Made by a program: the position numbers and the translations under genes | Part shown: positions 26,030-34,807 of the stretch, piece by piece | How the letters are laid out: every line of letters starts with the position of its first letter | How positions within the stretch are numbered: the stretch's first letter is position 1 | The notes under the pieces: generated by a model | Databases searched by the model: none | Seen by the model: only the letters and a program-made list of their open reading frames with translations | Told to the model about the DNA's origin: nothing | NCBI RefSeq assembly: GCF_947499695.1 | Contig: NZ_CANMPQ010000002.1 | Coordinates: forward strand, 682,001 to 746,000 | DNA: 64,000 nucleotides | Direction of reading: 5' to 3' | Source: an uncultured Allomuricauda sp. | GTDB taxonomy: Bacteria > Bacteroidota > Bacteroidia > Flavobacteriales > Flavobacteriaceae

Positions 26030-26557
26030 TTAAGCAACCTCTTTTTCAAAGGCGATGAAATTCACGACTTTACCAGTTTTGTCAAAAATCGGGGAACCCT
26101 GTATCCAACAATTATAAGTGGAGCCGTCTTTTCTATAATTCAGTAAAACAACTTCAAAAGCTTTTTGCTGCTTTATTGCTGTTGAAACTACTTTTTTGGT
26201 TTCTTCGCTGGTTTTAACACCTTGAAACATATTAGGCTTTTTCCCCAATACTTCATCAGGTTGATAACCATTCATGCCGTACATATTCTGAGAAGCATAG
26301 ACGATGTTAAGATGTGGATCAGTTACTACAACAACATGCTCATTCTTCAAAATTTGGCTTCGAAAAGAAAGCTCTCCATGCCATCTTCCCTTCTCAGCAA
26401 GGTCACTAAGAATTTTAACGTCATTTAGATTTTTGCAAACCTTATCGAAATTGCTTGCATGAAAATCCAGCGAGTTTATAGTAAAGCCTTTTATTTCTGA
26501 ATTTGAATAGAAATTATAGGCGGCCTCATCATAATATTTTAACTTTTCCATACCCAA
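26030..26557 (-). CDS. Stand-alone LOV-like PAS domain protein without the photoactive cysteine
   Basis: A 175-residue soluble protein (a start two codons in is equally good). After an N-terminal helical cap of about 70 residues comes one PAS core (HVVVVTDPHLNIVYASQ, GMNGYQPDEVLGK). The loop GKKPNMFQG at about 105-113 aligns with the LOV motif GxNCRFLQG, with Pro in place of the adduct-forming Cys and Lys in place of the preceding Asn. The later flavin-contact NYRKDG (140-145) and the next Asn are kept, but the last-strand Gln is Glu. It may bind flavin or another ligand; output by a partner protein is likely because no effector domain is fused. It converges with pyk. Confidence 0.75.
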   Translation of the reverse strand: MGMEKLKYYDEAAYNFYSNSEIKGFTINSLDFHASNFDKVCKNLNDVKILSDLAEKGRWHGELSFRSQILKNEHVVVVTDPHLNIVYASQNMYGMNGYQPDEVLGKKPNMFQGVKTSEETKKVVSTAIKQQKAFEVVLLNYRKDGSTYNCWIQGSPIFDKTGKVVNFIAFEKEVA

Positions 26558-26725
26558 TACTATAAAAAGTCTGATAGGTGATAAAATCTGACTTAAAAAT
26601 TAACAGTATTGTTTAAAGATTGTCTCGGTATTAGGGTGTTAACTAGATGTAAGTATCAACAGAATATCTGGACTAATAGGAGGAAAACAGACATTTTTTA
26701 AGAAAGCGCAAGAAAGATTTAGCCA

Positions 26726-27574
26726 ATGAGATACGAATATAAAGACCCCAAACTAGGATCGATACTTGGCCTCACGGATGACATAAAAAACGATAATCTA
26801 AGGTTCTCCTCTACAGTCAACACCATTAAGTTTCTTTGGAACAGAAATGAAGAACCCCTAACAATTATTGTGGATGATTTGGAACTGCAACTTGACCCAA
26901 ATCAATTGGTAACTGTTACCTACTTGCAACATGTTTCTTTTTCCAAAACGCATTTACCCCTTTCAGCAATCCTTTTTAACAGAGAATTTTATTGTATCTC
27001 CGATCATGATAGTGAGGTTTCTTGTAATGGGATTTTGTTTTTTGGAACACAAGATTTACCCATCATTTCCGTTCCGGACAATCAACTGAAGAAATTCAAC
27101 CTTTGGTTTGATGTTTTTGTGGAAGAGTTCTCGACTCCAGATAATATTCAAGGTGATATGCTTCAAATGTTGTTGAAGCGATTGATTATCATGAGCACTC
27201 GGCTGGCCAAGGAACAATTGATCGTAAAAACACTTAAGAACGATCAAATAGATGTAATCAGAAAGTTCAATTATTTGGTGGACATGCACTATAAAACAAA
27301 GCGGAAAGTGAGTGATTATGCCGAGATGTTGTTCAAATCCCCAAAAACACTGTCCAACTTGTTTTACATTTACAATCAAAAACCTCCTCAACAAGTTATT
27401 TTGGAACGACTTGCACTAGAAGCGAAGCGTCTTATTCATTTTACGGATAAGCAAAACCAAGAAATCGCTTTCGATCTGGGGTTCAATGACCCAGCCCATT
27501 TTAGTCGTTTTTTTAAGAAAATGACCCAAATGACACCTTCAGAATACCGCGAAAACACTTTGGAAATGGCCTAA
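26726..27574 (+). CDS. AraC family transcriptional regulator
   Basis: A 282-residue regulator. Residues about 185-280 form the double helix-turn-helix DNA-binding domain: VSDYAEMLFKSPKTLSNLF is the first HTH, and AFDLGFNDPAHFSRFFKKMTQMTPSEYR carries the AraC signature (split here by position, about 250-275). The N-terminal part is probably a beta-rich sensing domain, typical of Bacteroidota AraC proteins. It is upstream of, and on the same strand as, the small ORF, AhpD-like and cupredoxin-like genes, so it may control them; that is inference. Confidence 0.88.
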   Translation: MRYEYKDPKLGSILGLTDDIKNDNLRFSSTVNTIKFLWNRNEEPLTIIVDDLELQLDPNQLVTVTYLQHVSFSKTHLPLSAILFNREFYCISDHDSEVSCNGILFFGTQDLPIISVPDNQLKKFNLWFDVFVEEFSTPDNIQGDMLQMLLKRLIIMSTRLAKEQLIVKTLKNDQIDVIRKFNYLVDMHYKTKRKVSDYAEMLFKSPKTLSNLFYIYNQKPPQQVILERLALEAKRLIHFTDKQNQEIAFDLGFNDPAHFSRFFKKMTQMTPSEYRENTLEMA

Positions 27575-27664
27575 AGGAAATTTAGGCAAGCCATCGGGAA
27601 ATTCCTGCTAACACTTCCCTTCCCTTTTGCAACATCTTTGTGCCATAATTAAAACAAGATAAAG

Positions 27665-27823
27665 ATGAAAGCAAAGGAAAAATCAATTTTCAATCTCATT
27701 GAGATTTTCAGAACGGTTAAAAGACCAGCGCCGCAACCCATCATATCTGAAGCACATTGCGAGCAAAAACATCATCATGATTTCTATTGTGATGCAGAAA
27801 AACCATTTGTAACGAATTTTTAA
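27665..27823 (+). CDS. Small hypothetical protein, 52 residues, His/Cys-rich tail
   Basis: An open frame from ATG 27665 to TAA 27823. The N-terminal helix (MKAKEKSIFNLIEIFRTV) is followed by a segment with Cys and clustered His, HCEQKHHHDFYCD, which could bind a metal ion. It lies 32 bases before the AhpD-like gene on the same strand. I recognise no family. The composition and placement favour a real small gene, but a chance frame is possible. Confidence 0.45.
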   Translation: MKAKEKSIFNLIEIFRTVKRPAPQPIISEAHCEQKHHHDFYCDAEKPFVTNF

Positions 27824-27855
27824 CCCTTATAACAACACATTTAATATTTAGAATT

Positions 27856-28404
27856 ATGAGCACATTTAATGTTCCCAAAAGAGAAGAAGTTAGCGAAGCT
27901 AACCAGGCAATATTTGACAATTTGGAAAAAGCTGTTGGTTTTGTTCCCAACCTTTTTGCAACCTATGCGCATTCAGAAAATGCCTTAGGCAATTATTTGA
28001 ATCTTTCAAACGCTAAAACTTCATTGAAGACAAAGGAGAAAGAGGCAGTAAACCTGGCGGTTAGTGAAGTAAACGGATGTATATACTGTTTGTCCGCACA
28101 TACGGCAATTAGTAAAATGAACGGATTCTCAGAGGACCAAATCTTGGAACTAAGATCTGGTAGAGCTTCATTTGACAATAAGTTGGATGCTTTGGCCAGA
28201 TTGGCAAAGAACATCACCGAAAACAGGGGAGCTACTGAAGCTGCTGTGGTAGAAAATTTCTTTGCTGCTGGATGGACCAAGGAAAATTTAATTGACACTA
28301 TAGTTCTAGTTGGTGACAAAACCATTTCCAACTATATAAACAATACAACAGACATTCCGGTAGATTTTCCTGTTGCACAACCTCTACAAGCTGTTGAGGC
28401 TTAA
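27856..28404 (+). CDS. Carboxymuconolactone decarboxylase family / AhpD-like peroxidase-related protein
   Basis: A 182-residue all-helical protein. The AhpD core is plain: EVNGCIYCLSAHT at about 71-83 gives the E-x3-C-x2-C-x3-H set, the redox pair and proton relay that reduce peroxides or disulfide partners. The preceding FVPNLFATYAHSE matches the peroxidase-related (PA2846-type) branch. Soluble, cytoplasmic. It sits between a small ORF and a secreted cupredoxin-like gene, all on one strand. Confidence 0.9.
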   Translation: MSTFNVPKREEVSEANQAIFDNLEKAVGFVPNLFATYAHSENALGNYLNLSNAKTSLKTKEKEAVNLAVSEVNGCIYCLSAHTAISKMNGFSEDQILELRSGRASFDNKLDALARLAKNITENRGATEAAVVENFFAAGWTKENLIDTIVLVGDKTISNYINNTTDIPVDFPVAQPLQAVEA

Positions 28405-28443
28405 TAAAAATAGTAACCCAATAATTTATAATTAAAAGTAAAA

Positions 28444-28836
28444 ATGAAAAAAGTAATTGCAATTTTAGTATTGGCCGTTGGCGTTGTATTTTCAGCTAGC
28501 GCACAAGATAGGATGATGAAGGACGCACCAGTGAAAACCTTAGCTTTGGAACAAACAACAGGTGAGTTTACCCAAAAGCAAATCACGGTTTCCGCTGGAA
28601 CCTATGTTTTCGATATTACCAATAATGGTGTTGGACATGATGTTGGTTTTGTATTGGTAAAAAAAGGTCAGGATGTTAGCAAGCCGGAAAACCATATCCA
28701 AACGGCATATGTGACCAAACCGGTTAAAACCGGTACATCTCAAACTTCCAAACCTACAAAGCTGGAAAAAGGGGAGTACGTATACTTCTGTCCATTAAAC
28801 CCAACTTCCACCGACAATACTTTGGTTGTAAAGTAA
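28444..28836 (+). CDS. Secreted cupredoxin-like protein with incomplete copper site
   Basis: A 130-residue protein with a signal peptide ending SASAQ. A single small beta-sandwich follows. The usual cupredoxin ligands are His in the fourth strand region, then Cys, His and Met near the C-terminus. Here His65 (GVGHDVGF) and Cys116 (YFCPLNP) are present, but no His or Met follows Cys116. It may bind copper differently, or have lost it. It is downstream of the AhpD-like gene with a 39-base gap and is followed by a terminator. Confidence 0.8.
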   Translation: MKKVIAILVLAVGVVFSASAQDRMMKDAPVKTLALEQTTGEFTQKQITVSAGTYVFDITNNGVGHDVGFVLVKKGQDVSKPENHIQTAYVTKPVKTGTSQTSKPTKLEKGEYVYFCPLNPTSTDNTLVVK

Positions 28837-28855
28837 GAAAGTGGATTTGTTAGCG

Positions 28856-28886
28856 AAGAGCTCCTTGTATAAGGGGCTCTTTTTGT
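28856..28886. terminator. Intrinsic terminator between convergent genes
   Basis: AAGAGCTCCTT (28856-28866) pairs with AAGGGGCTCTT (28871-28881), including one G-T pair, around GTAT, followed by a T run. It ends the cupredoxin operon and overlaps the end of the TetR gene. Confidence 0.8.
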
Positions 28887-29465
28887 TTAAACCAATTCGG
28901 AATTTGCAAAAAGCGATGGAGCAATGCTCCTCGACATATAAATTGGCCAATCATTTTTAAATAAGTAACTTTCTGTTATGGCACTGTCGTAAAGAAGATA
29001 GATTCCACCCGATATCTTTTCAGTTTCGGCCTTGGAAATGTTTATGATATTTTCACTCACCACCTCGCCCAGATACAGCAACAATTCCTTTTTTTGTTTT
29101 TGAATGACTCCCAGGAGTTTTTTTTGTTTTGGGGAAAGTTCACCTAAGGTCTTAAGGGCCCAGCAGCCGTGAAAATTTTCGTCACGGTACATATCCCGTA
29201 AAAAATCAAAGATGGCCAATAATTGATTTTTCCCATTTTTACGTTTGGAAACATAACTCCTCAATGACGTCAAAAAATCTTCATGCCGTTGGGTTAAATA
29301 TGCTATGCAAATATCTTCTTTGGACTTAAAATGACTATATAATGTAGCCTTGGCGATGCTGCATTTATCAATAATTTCGTTGATTCCTGTGGAGTTATAC
29401 CCTTGGGCATAGAAGAGGTTACCAGCTGTACTAACAATTTTTTCGCGAAGTGTAGGTTTTTCCAT
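28887..29465 (-). CDS. TetR/AcrR family transcriptional regulator
   Basis: A 192-residue one-component repressor. I start it at ATG 29465 (MEKPTLREKIVSTAGNLF) because the upstream extension is not TetR-like. The N-terminal HTH is TGINEIIDKCSIAKATLYSHFKSKED in pieces at about 25-50, with the LYSHFKSKE signature. The C-terminal ligand domain contains HGCWALKTLGELS, similar to the YxAF-type. It reads divergently from the small membrane protein gene at 29608 and may control it. Confidence 0.88.
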   Translation of the reverse strand: MEKPTLREKIVSTAGNLFYAQGYNSTGINEIIDKCSIAKATLYSHFKSKEDICIAYLTQRHEDFLTSLRSYVSKRKNGKNQLLAIFDFLRDMYRDENFHGCWALKTLGELSPKQKKLLGVIQKQKKELLLYLGEVVSENIINISKAETEKISGGIYLLYDSAITESYLFKNDWPIYMSRSIAPSLFANSELV

Positions 29466-29607
29466 GGGGTAAAGATAAAAAAAGACTGGTCTGTCTGGGT
29501 TATTTTGGATCAAAACGTGCATGCTCTCTCTAATACCTGAAGTTATAAGTCTTTTTAACAGTGGGTGATGCCGTTTTCACGTAGTTTTGCAAACTAAAAA
29601 AGTTGCA

Positions 29608-30057
29608 ATGTTGGATCTATTGACCTCTATACTTTGGAGTTTATCTCCTTTTGGCGAAGCCAAGGTTGGTATACCCTACGGTATTGTGAAAGGTCTTAAC
29701 AGCTATGTGGTTTTTCTGGCTTGTTTTTTGGCCAATGTGGCAGTCTTTCCGTTGATGATGTTTTTTCTTGAATATATTAACCGTCATCTTATTAAATGGA
29801 GATTTTATAAAAAGTCAGCAGTATTTATTGCTAAACGAGCTAAATCTGGCTCGGGAAAGAAAATTGAAAAATTTGGGTTTTTTGGCCTAATGCTTTTTGT
29901 GATGATTCCTTTACCAGGAACAGGAGTATATGCCGGCAGCATCGCCTCTTACTTATTCCGAATTGAAAAAAAGAAAGCATTTTGGGCAAATACCATTGGT
30001 ATTTTTATCTCTTCCGTTTTCGTATGGACCGTTTCCATTTCGATGAACAAAATATAG
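29608..30057 (+). CDS. COG2426-type small multidrug export family membrane protein
   Basis: A 149-residue protein from ATG 29608 (MLDLLTSILWSLSPFGEAKVGIP). The frame is open slightly further upstream. It has about four transmembrane segments. The N-terminal SPFGEAKVGIPYGI and the central FVMIPLPGTGVYAGS are the conserved parts of COG2426, annotated as putative small multidrug export proteins, although transport has not been shown for most. The adjacent divergent TetR gene is consistent with an export role. Confidence 0.85.
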   Translation: MLDLLTSILWSLSPFGEAKVGIPYGIVKGLNSYVVFLACFLANVAVFPLMMFFLEYINRHLIKWRFYKKSAVFIAKRAKSGSGKKIEKFGFFGLMLFVMIPLPGTGVYAGSIASYLFRIEKKKAFWANTIGIFISSVFVWTVSISMNKI

Positions 30058-30078
30058 AGAATTCTTAATTGGCACTTT

Positions 30079-31179
30079 TCAAAAATCAAACTTTAGCTGC
30101 ACCATTACGGATTCATCTTGAGGTTTTTCCTCTTTTTTTTCAGTATTGAGGTTTGCCAAGGAAATACCCAAAAGACGAACCGAGTTTTCCATCGATGATT
30201 GATACAGTAATTCTTTGGCTGTTTCCAATATCAATTCTTTGTCTGCTATAAAATATTGAAGTGTCTTGCTTCTTGTCTGCAAGGTAAAATCGCTATACTT
30301 GATTTTTAACGTAATGGTCTTTCCTGCAATTTTTGACTTTTTAAGTCTTCTTTCAAGTTCGATGGCTATGTTTTCAAGCTTTTCCAACATAAAAATTTCA
30401 CTGCTGAGGTTTTCGGAAAAAGTACGTTCGGCACCAACCGATTTTGGAATCCGGTGCGGTTTTACCTGGCTATTGTGGATTCCGCGAACAACGTGGTAGT
30501 AATATTTTCCGCTTTTGCCAAAGTGCTCATCTAAAAACTCTATGGGTTTTTGTTTCAAATCCTTGCCAGTAAAGATGCCAAGCATGTACATTTTTTCAGC
30601 AGTAACTTTTCCGACACCATAAAATTTTCGAATATCAAGATCTTCAAGAAAAGCTGTAACCTCCTCTGGATTCACCGTTTTTTGTCCATTGGGTTTGTTG
30701 TAATCACTTGCCACCTTGGCAATAAATTTATTAATTGAGATTCCAGCCGAAGCAGTTAAACCTGTGGCATCCAAAATTTTCTGTCGAATTTCCTTGGCAA
30801 TCAATGTAGCGGAAGGGTTTCCCTTTTTGTTTTCAGTCACATCCAAATATGCCTCATCTAAAGACAATGGTTCTACCAAATCAGTATATTCAAAAAAAAT
30901 GCGGTGGACTTGTTTGGAAACTTCTTGGTAGCGGTCATAACGTGGTTTTACGAAGATGAGTTCTGGGCAGTTTTTCCTGGCTATATAACCAGCCATGGCA
31001 CTTCGTACCCCAAACTTTCTGGCTTCATAACTGGCGGCGGAGACTACGCCGCGTTTTGAACCTCCGCCGACAGCAATAGGTTTTCCCTTCAATTCAGGGT
31101 TGTCATGTTGTTCAACAGAAGCATAAAATGCATCCATATCCACATGAATGATTTTTCGTAAGGGAAAATCAAAGTCCAT
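30079..31179 (-). CDS. dinB: DNA polymerase IV
   Basis: A 366-residue Y-family polymerase for translesion synthesis, started at ATG 31179 (MDFDFPLRKIIHVDMDAF). The frame is open for 33 more codons that do not match the family. Motifs: HVDMDAFYASVEQ (catalytic Asp), YEARKFGVRSAM, the second acidic motif EPLSLDEAYLDVT, and TASAGISINKFIAKVASD with the HhH-containing YGVGKVTAEKMYMLGI. The C-terminal little-finger domain follows, and VMVQLKFDF at the end resembles a clamp-binding QxxLF-type peptide. Confidence 0.94.
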   Translation of the reverse strand: MDFDFPLRKIIHVDMDAFYASVEQHDNPELKGKPIAVGGGSKRGVVSAASYEARKFGVRSAMAGYIARKNCPELIFVKPRYDRYQEVSKQVHRIFFEYTDLVEPLSLDEAYLDVTENKKGNPSATLIAKEIRQKILDATGLTASAGISINKFIAKVASDYNKPNGQKTVNPEEVTAFLEDLDIRKFYGVGKVTAEKMYMLGIFTGKDLKQKPIEFLDEHFGKSGKYYYHVVRGIHNSQVKPHRIPKSVGAERTFSENLSSEIFMLEKLENIAIELERRLKKSKIAGKTITLKIKYSDFTLQTRSKTLQYFIADKELILETAKELLYQSSMENSVRLLGISLANLNTEKKEEKPQDESVMVQLKFDF

Positions 31180-31206
31180 ACTCAAATTTAGGGTATATTT
31201 AGTTTG

Positions 31207-31680
31207 ATGGAACACTTGGAAATTGAACGAAAGTTTTTGGTCAAATCTGATAGGTACAAGCAAAGTGCAAGTACTCAAGTCCGCATTGTTCAGGGGTTCT
31301 TGAATACGGACCCAGAACGTACAGTTAGAGTCCGGATAAAAGGGGACAAAGCCTTTTTAACCGTTAAGGGGCTGAGTAATAAATCAGGTACTACCCGATT
31401 CGAATGGGAAACTGAAATTAAAGCTTCTGAAGCGGTTAACCTTATTGATTTATGCGAAGCGGTGATTCTGGAAAAAAATCGATATCATGTTCCTATTGGA
31501 AATCATGTTTATGAGGTAGATGAGTTTTTCGGAGAGAATAAGGGCTTGATCATAGCAGAGATTGAACTGAATCATGAGGATGAGATATTTGAGAAACCTG
31601 AATGGCTGGGAAAAGAGGTTACGGGAGAGATTAAATATTACAACTCCCAGCTAAGCAAAACACCATTTAATGCATGGTAA
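31207..31680 (+). CDS. CYTH domain protein (inorganic triphosphatase-like)
   Basis: A 157-residue protein from ATG 31207. The CYTH signature ExExK is MEHLEIERKFLV at the N-terminus, followed by alternating charged strands: RTVRVRIKGDKAFLTVKG, TRFEWETEI, EKNRYHVP and EVDEFFGENKGLIIAEIEL. These residues line the tunnel that binds triphosphate and metal. Family members hydrolyse triphosphate or thiamine triphosphate; the short form without a CHAD domain is common in Bacteroidota. Its end overlaps the start of the YhhN gene by 7 bases. Confidence 0.9.
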   Translation: MEHLEIERKFLVKSDRYKQSASTQVRIVQGFLNTDPERTVRVRIKGDKAFLTVKGLSNKSGTTRFEWETEIKASEAVNLIDLCEAVILEKNRYHVPIGNHVYEVDEFFGENKGLIIAEIELNHEDEIFEKPEWLGKEVTGEIKYYNSQLSKTPFNAW

Positions 31681-32345
31681 TGGAAATTTCCAACCTAAGA
31701 AAGACTATAAATGTCCTGAGCATGATTTCAGCCCTAGCGGCGATAATTTTCGATTATTTAGGCCAAACATTCCTCTATTCCATATGTAAACCCTTGACTA
31801 CCGTGCTAATTCTGTCTTTGTTGTTTTTTGTGACAAATAATCGGATGTGGCAGTTCAAGAACATAATAATTGCTGCACTAATTTTTTGTTTGATAGGAGA
31901 TGTGTTACTCCTCAAAGAAGAATATTTTGTATTTGGACTTGGGTCCTTTCTAATAGGTCATTTGCTGTTTGCGACAGGATTTATCAAACTTGAAGGGTTT
32001 CAATTTCATTGGGCGTTGCTATTTATTCTTATGACTATAGGAGGGGGACTATTTATCTGGCTACGGCCCGATTTGGGATCGATGGAAATACCAGTGGGCG
32101 TTTACGTTATTGTAATTGTTTTTATGGCTTGGCAGGGAACTGGGCTGTTTTTGAAACAACAACAAAAAGTATATTGCTTAATTGGGATTGCGGTATTACT
32201 TTTTATGTTCTCTGACACCATCATTGCAATAAATAAGTTTAAAACCACTTTTAAATTGTCTGGCTTAGTTATTTTGATCACATACTGGTTGAGTATTTCC
32301 TTAATTGCAAATGCAAGCTTTTTAATCTTGAGAAAAAAGAGTTAA
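31674..32345 (+). CDS. YhhN/TMEM86 family membrane protein (lysoplasmalogenase-like)
   Basis: A 223-residue integral membrane protein with about eight hydrophobic segments. The conserved acidic residues are in FCLIGDVLLL (about 64-73) and LLFMFSDTIIAINKF (about 179-193), with GHLLFATGF between them, as in YhhN/TMEM86 enzymes that cleave the vinyl ether of lysoplasmalogen. Bacteria of this group have other ether lipids or none, so the true substrate is open. Translationally coupled to the CYTH gene. Confidence 0.82.
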   Translation: MVMEISNLRKTINVLSMISALAAIIFDYLGQTFLYSICKPLTTVLILSLLFFVTNNRMWQFKNIIIAALIFCLIGDVLLLKEEYFVFGLGSFLIGHLLFATGFIKLEGFQFHWALLFILMTIGGGLFIWLRPDLGSMEIPVGVYVIVIVFMAWQGTGLFLKQQQKVYCLIGIAVLLFMFSDTIIAINKFKTTFKLSGLVILITYWLSISLIANASFLILRKKS

Positions 32346-32357
32346 TGTAATAATCCG

Positions 32358-33653
32358 TTACTCTAACTTTTTGTCAAGGGCAAGAATTGTTTGAAGTAGC
32401 ACATTGGCACCATTGGCCATGTCCTTTGCTGATGTGAACTCTTTTGGTGAATGACTAATTCCGCCCCTACTGGGAACAAAAATCATCCCGGTGGGTGCAA
32501 TGGTTGCCATATCTTGGGCGTCGTGTCCTGCGCCACTTGGCATATATTTATGGGTCAACCCAAGAGTGGTTGTTGAGTTTTCAATTTCTTTTTGAATTGT
32601 AGTATCGGTCAATGCGGGAGCTGCAGTGGTGTCCAAAGGCCTGAATTCAATACCAACATTGGATTCAGCCGCGATTACTTCCCCTTTAGTTTTAATAGCC
32701 TGAAATACTTTTTCGATTACAGCTGAAGATAAATCCCGAATCTCTAAACTGGTGACCACCTTACCCGGAATTACATTGGGAGCACCTGGGTCGGCCTTGA
32801 TTCGACCTACAGTTCCAACTTGTGAACCTTCAAAACTATTTGTGACCTCATTCACCGCGACTATAAATTTTGCAGCAGCTAGCAAGGCATCTTGACGAGC
32901 ATTCATTGGAGTTGTTCCAGCATGGTTGGCGAATCCGGTGAAAACCACGTCCCACCATTTTAATCCGACGATACCTTCAACAATTCCAATATCAAGCTTT
33001 TCTTTTTCAAGTATTCCGCCTTGTTCAATATGCAATTCCAGAAAAGCGGCCATGTCTCCTTTTTTTCGCTGCACATCCGCTAGTTTGGTTGTGTCACCAC
33101 CCAATCGCATGATACCTTCACCCATAGAAAACCCTGTAGAATTGACCACTTGCAAGGCACTTTTTCCTAAATGACCCGACATGGCCCTACTGCCCATAAC
33201 CCCGCCTTCTTCATTGGAGAATATGATAACCTCAAGCGGATGTTTTGTGGTAATATTGTTTTCATTCAGAGTTTCAATAACCTCCAAAGCGGCCATTGAA
33301 CCTACACATCCATCATAATTTCCACCGTTAGGGACTCTATCAATGTGGGACCCAAAAGATATAGCCTTAAGATTGGATTTCTTGCCCTTTCTTAGCGCAA
33401 CAATATTTCCTGCAAAGTCTATGGAAACCTCTAAACCTTGATTTTTTAATGTTTCAATGACCCATTGCCGAGCTTCAATATCAGCATCACTAAATGCAAC
33501 TCTTTCAGTTTCACCATTTTCTTGGATTCCAAATTTTGCAAGTTCAAAAATGCTTTTTTCTAGACGACTTTGGTTGACTTTTATTGCTGGTTTTTGTGCA
33601 TGGGCAAATCCAATTCCAACGAAAACAAGAAAGATTAACAAACGATAGATCAT
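32358..33653 (-). CDS. M20 family Zn-dependent hydrolase (N-carbamoyl-amino-acid hydrolase/allantoate amidohydrolase type)
   Basis: A 431-residue protein with an N-terminal signal peptide (VGIGFAHAQ), so it is probably periplasmic. Metal ligands: His and Asp in GSHIDRVPNGGNYDG at about 102-116, Glu in FSNEEGG, His in FLELHIEQGGILE and the late His in SGAGHDAQDMA. Substrate-binding GLKWWDVVFTGFANHAGTTPM belongs to the carbamoylase/hydantoinase branch, shown here in pieces. These enzymes release ammonia and CO2 from N-carbamoyl groups. Exact substrate unknown; neighbours give no hint. Confidence 0.88.
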   Translation of the reverse strand: MIYRLLIFLVFVGIGFAHAQKPAIKVNQSRLEKSIFELAKFGIQENGETERVAFSDADIEARQWVIETLKNQGLEVSIDFAGNIVALRKGKKSNLKAISFGSHIDRVPNGGNYDGCVGSMAALEVIETLNENNITTKHPLEVIIFSNEEGGVMGSRAMSGHLGKSALQVVNSTGFSMGEGIMRLGGDTTKLADVQRKKGDMAAFLELHIEQGGILEKEKLDIGIVEGIVGLKWWDVVFTGFANHAGTTPMNARQDALLAAAKFIVAVNEVTNSFEGSQVGTVGRIKADPGAPNVIPGKVVTSLEIRDLSSAVIEKVFQAIKTKGEVIAAESNVGIEFRPLDTTAAPALTDTTIQKEIENSTTTLGLTHKYMPSGAGHDAQDMATIAPTGMIFVPSRGGISHSPKEFTSAKDMANGANVLLQTILALDKKLE

Positions 33654-33711
33654 ACATGTAGTTTTTCAATAAATTCGGCTGATGACCTAAATATAAACAG
33701 AAAAAGGATGC

Positions 33712-34731
33712 CTAAAAAGAGGACTTGAACTGCTCTAAAAACCGAACGTCATTTTCACTCAGCAATCGGATATCAGAAATTTGGTGCAATAGCAATGCAA
33801 TTCTGTCAATACCCATACCAAATGCAAATCCTGAATACACTTCTGGGTCGATGTCACAATTCTTAAGCACATTGGGGTCGACCATTCCGCAACCCATTAT
33901 TTCCAGCCAACCAGTACCTTTGGTCATTCGGTAGTCAGCTTCTGTTTCCAATCCCCAATAGACATCAACTTCTGCACTGGGTTCTGTAAACGGGAAATAA
34001 GATGGACGGAGCCTAATCTTTGACTTTCCAAACATCTGCGAGGTGAAATATTGTAGTGTTTGTTTCAAATCCGCAAAAGAAACATTCTTATCTACATAAA
34101 GTCCTTCCACTTGATGAAAAAAGCAATGTGATCGAGCAGAAATTGCTTCGTTGCGATATACCCTTCCCGGTGAAATTGTCCGAATCGGAGGTTTATTCTC
34201 TTCCATATATCTCACCTGCACGGACGAGGTATGTGTGCGTAAAAGAATATCCGGATCCGTTTGGATGAAAAAAGTGTCCTGCATATCCCTGGCCGGATGG
34301 TATTCAGGGAGGTTTAAGGCCGTAAAATTATGCCAATCATCCTCAATTTCAGGCCCCTCCGAAACGTTGAAACCTATTCTTGAAAAGATATCGATGATTT
34401 GATTCTTTACAATAGAAATAGGGTGTCTTGCACCAAGACCAATAGGTTCCCCGGGACGGGTTAAGTCGCCATATTTTCCTTTGGTTTCCGTACTGTTTTC
34501 AAGTGAAGTTTTAAGAGCATTTACCTTTTCGGTCGCAGCCCCTTTCAATTGGTTAATGACTTGACCGAATTCTTTTTTCTGCTCGTTGGGAACATTTTTG
34601 AACTCGGCAAAAAAGGTGTTCAAAAGTCCTTTTTTCCCTAAATATTTTATTCGGAAAGTCTCTATTTCCTCTTTAGAGGTTGAAACAAATTTTTCAACTT
34701 CTGCCAAGTGTTCTTTAATAGTCTCTATCAT
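33712..34731 (-). CDS. pheS: Phenylalanyl-tRNA synthetase alpha subunit
   Basis: A 339-residue class II aminoacyl-tRNA synthetase subunit that, with PheT, charges tRNA-Phe. The N-terminal coiled coil (about 1-90) recognises tRNA. Catalytic motif 1 surrounds GLGARHPIS, motif 2 is TISPGRVYRNEAISARSHCFFHQ in pieces at about 185-207, and motif 3 is GFAFGMGIDRIALLLH at about 304-319. Full length. A perfect -7 element, TAAATTTG, lies upstream on the minus strand around 34752-34765. Confidence 0.96.
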   Translation of the reverse strand: MIETIKEHLAEVEKFVSTSKEEIETFRIKYLGKKGLLNTFFAEFKNVPNEQKKEFGQVINQLKGAATEKVNALKTSLENSTETKGKYGDLTRPGEPIGLGARHPISIVKNQIIDIFSRIGFNVSEGPEIEDDWHNFTALNLPEYHPARDMQDTFFIQTDPDILLRTHTSSVQVRYMEENKPPIRTISPGRVYRNEAISARSHCFFHQVEGLYVDKNVSFADLKQTLQYFTSQMFGKSKIRLRPSYFPFTEPSAEVDVYWGLETEADYRMTKGTGWLEIMGCGMVDPNVLKNCDIDPEVYSGFAFGMGIDRIALLLHQISDIRLLSENDVRFLEQFKSSF

Positions 34732-34807
34732 GGTCGGCTGCGCTATTGGCCGACAAATTTAGCAAATTGTCTTTGAATATGGACTATGATAGAAATTGGA
34801 GGAAATA

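Noticed and set aside
31180-31278. N-terminal extension of dinB
   Set aside because: The 33 extra residues match no polymerase feature and overlap the start region of the divergent CYTH gene.
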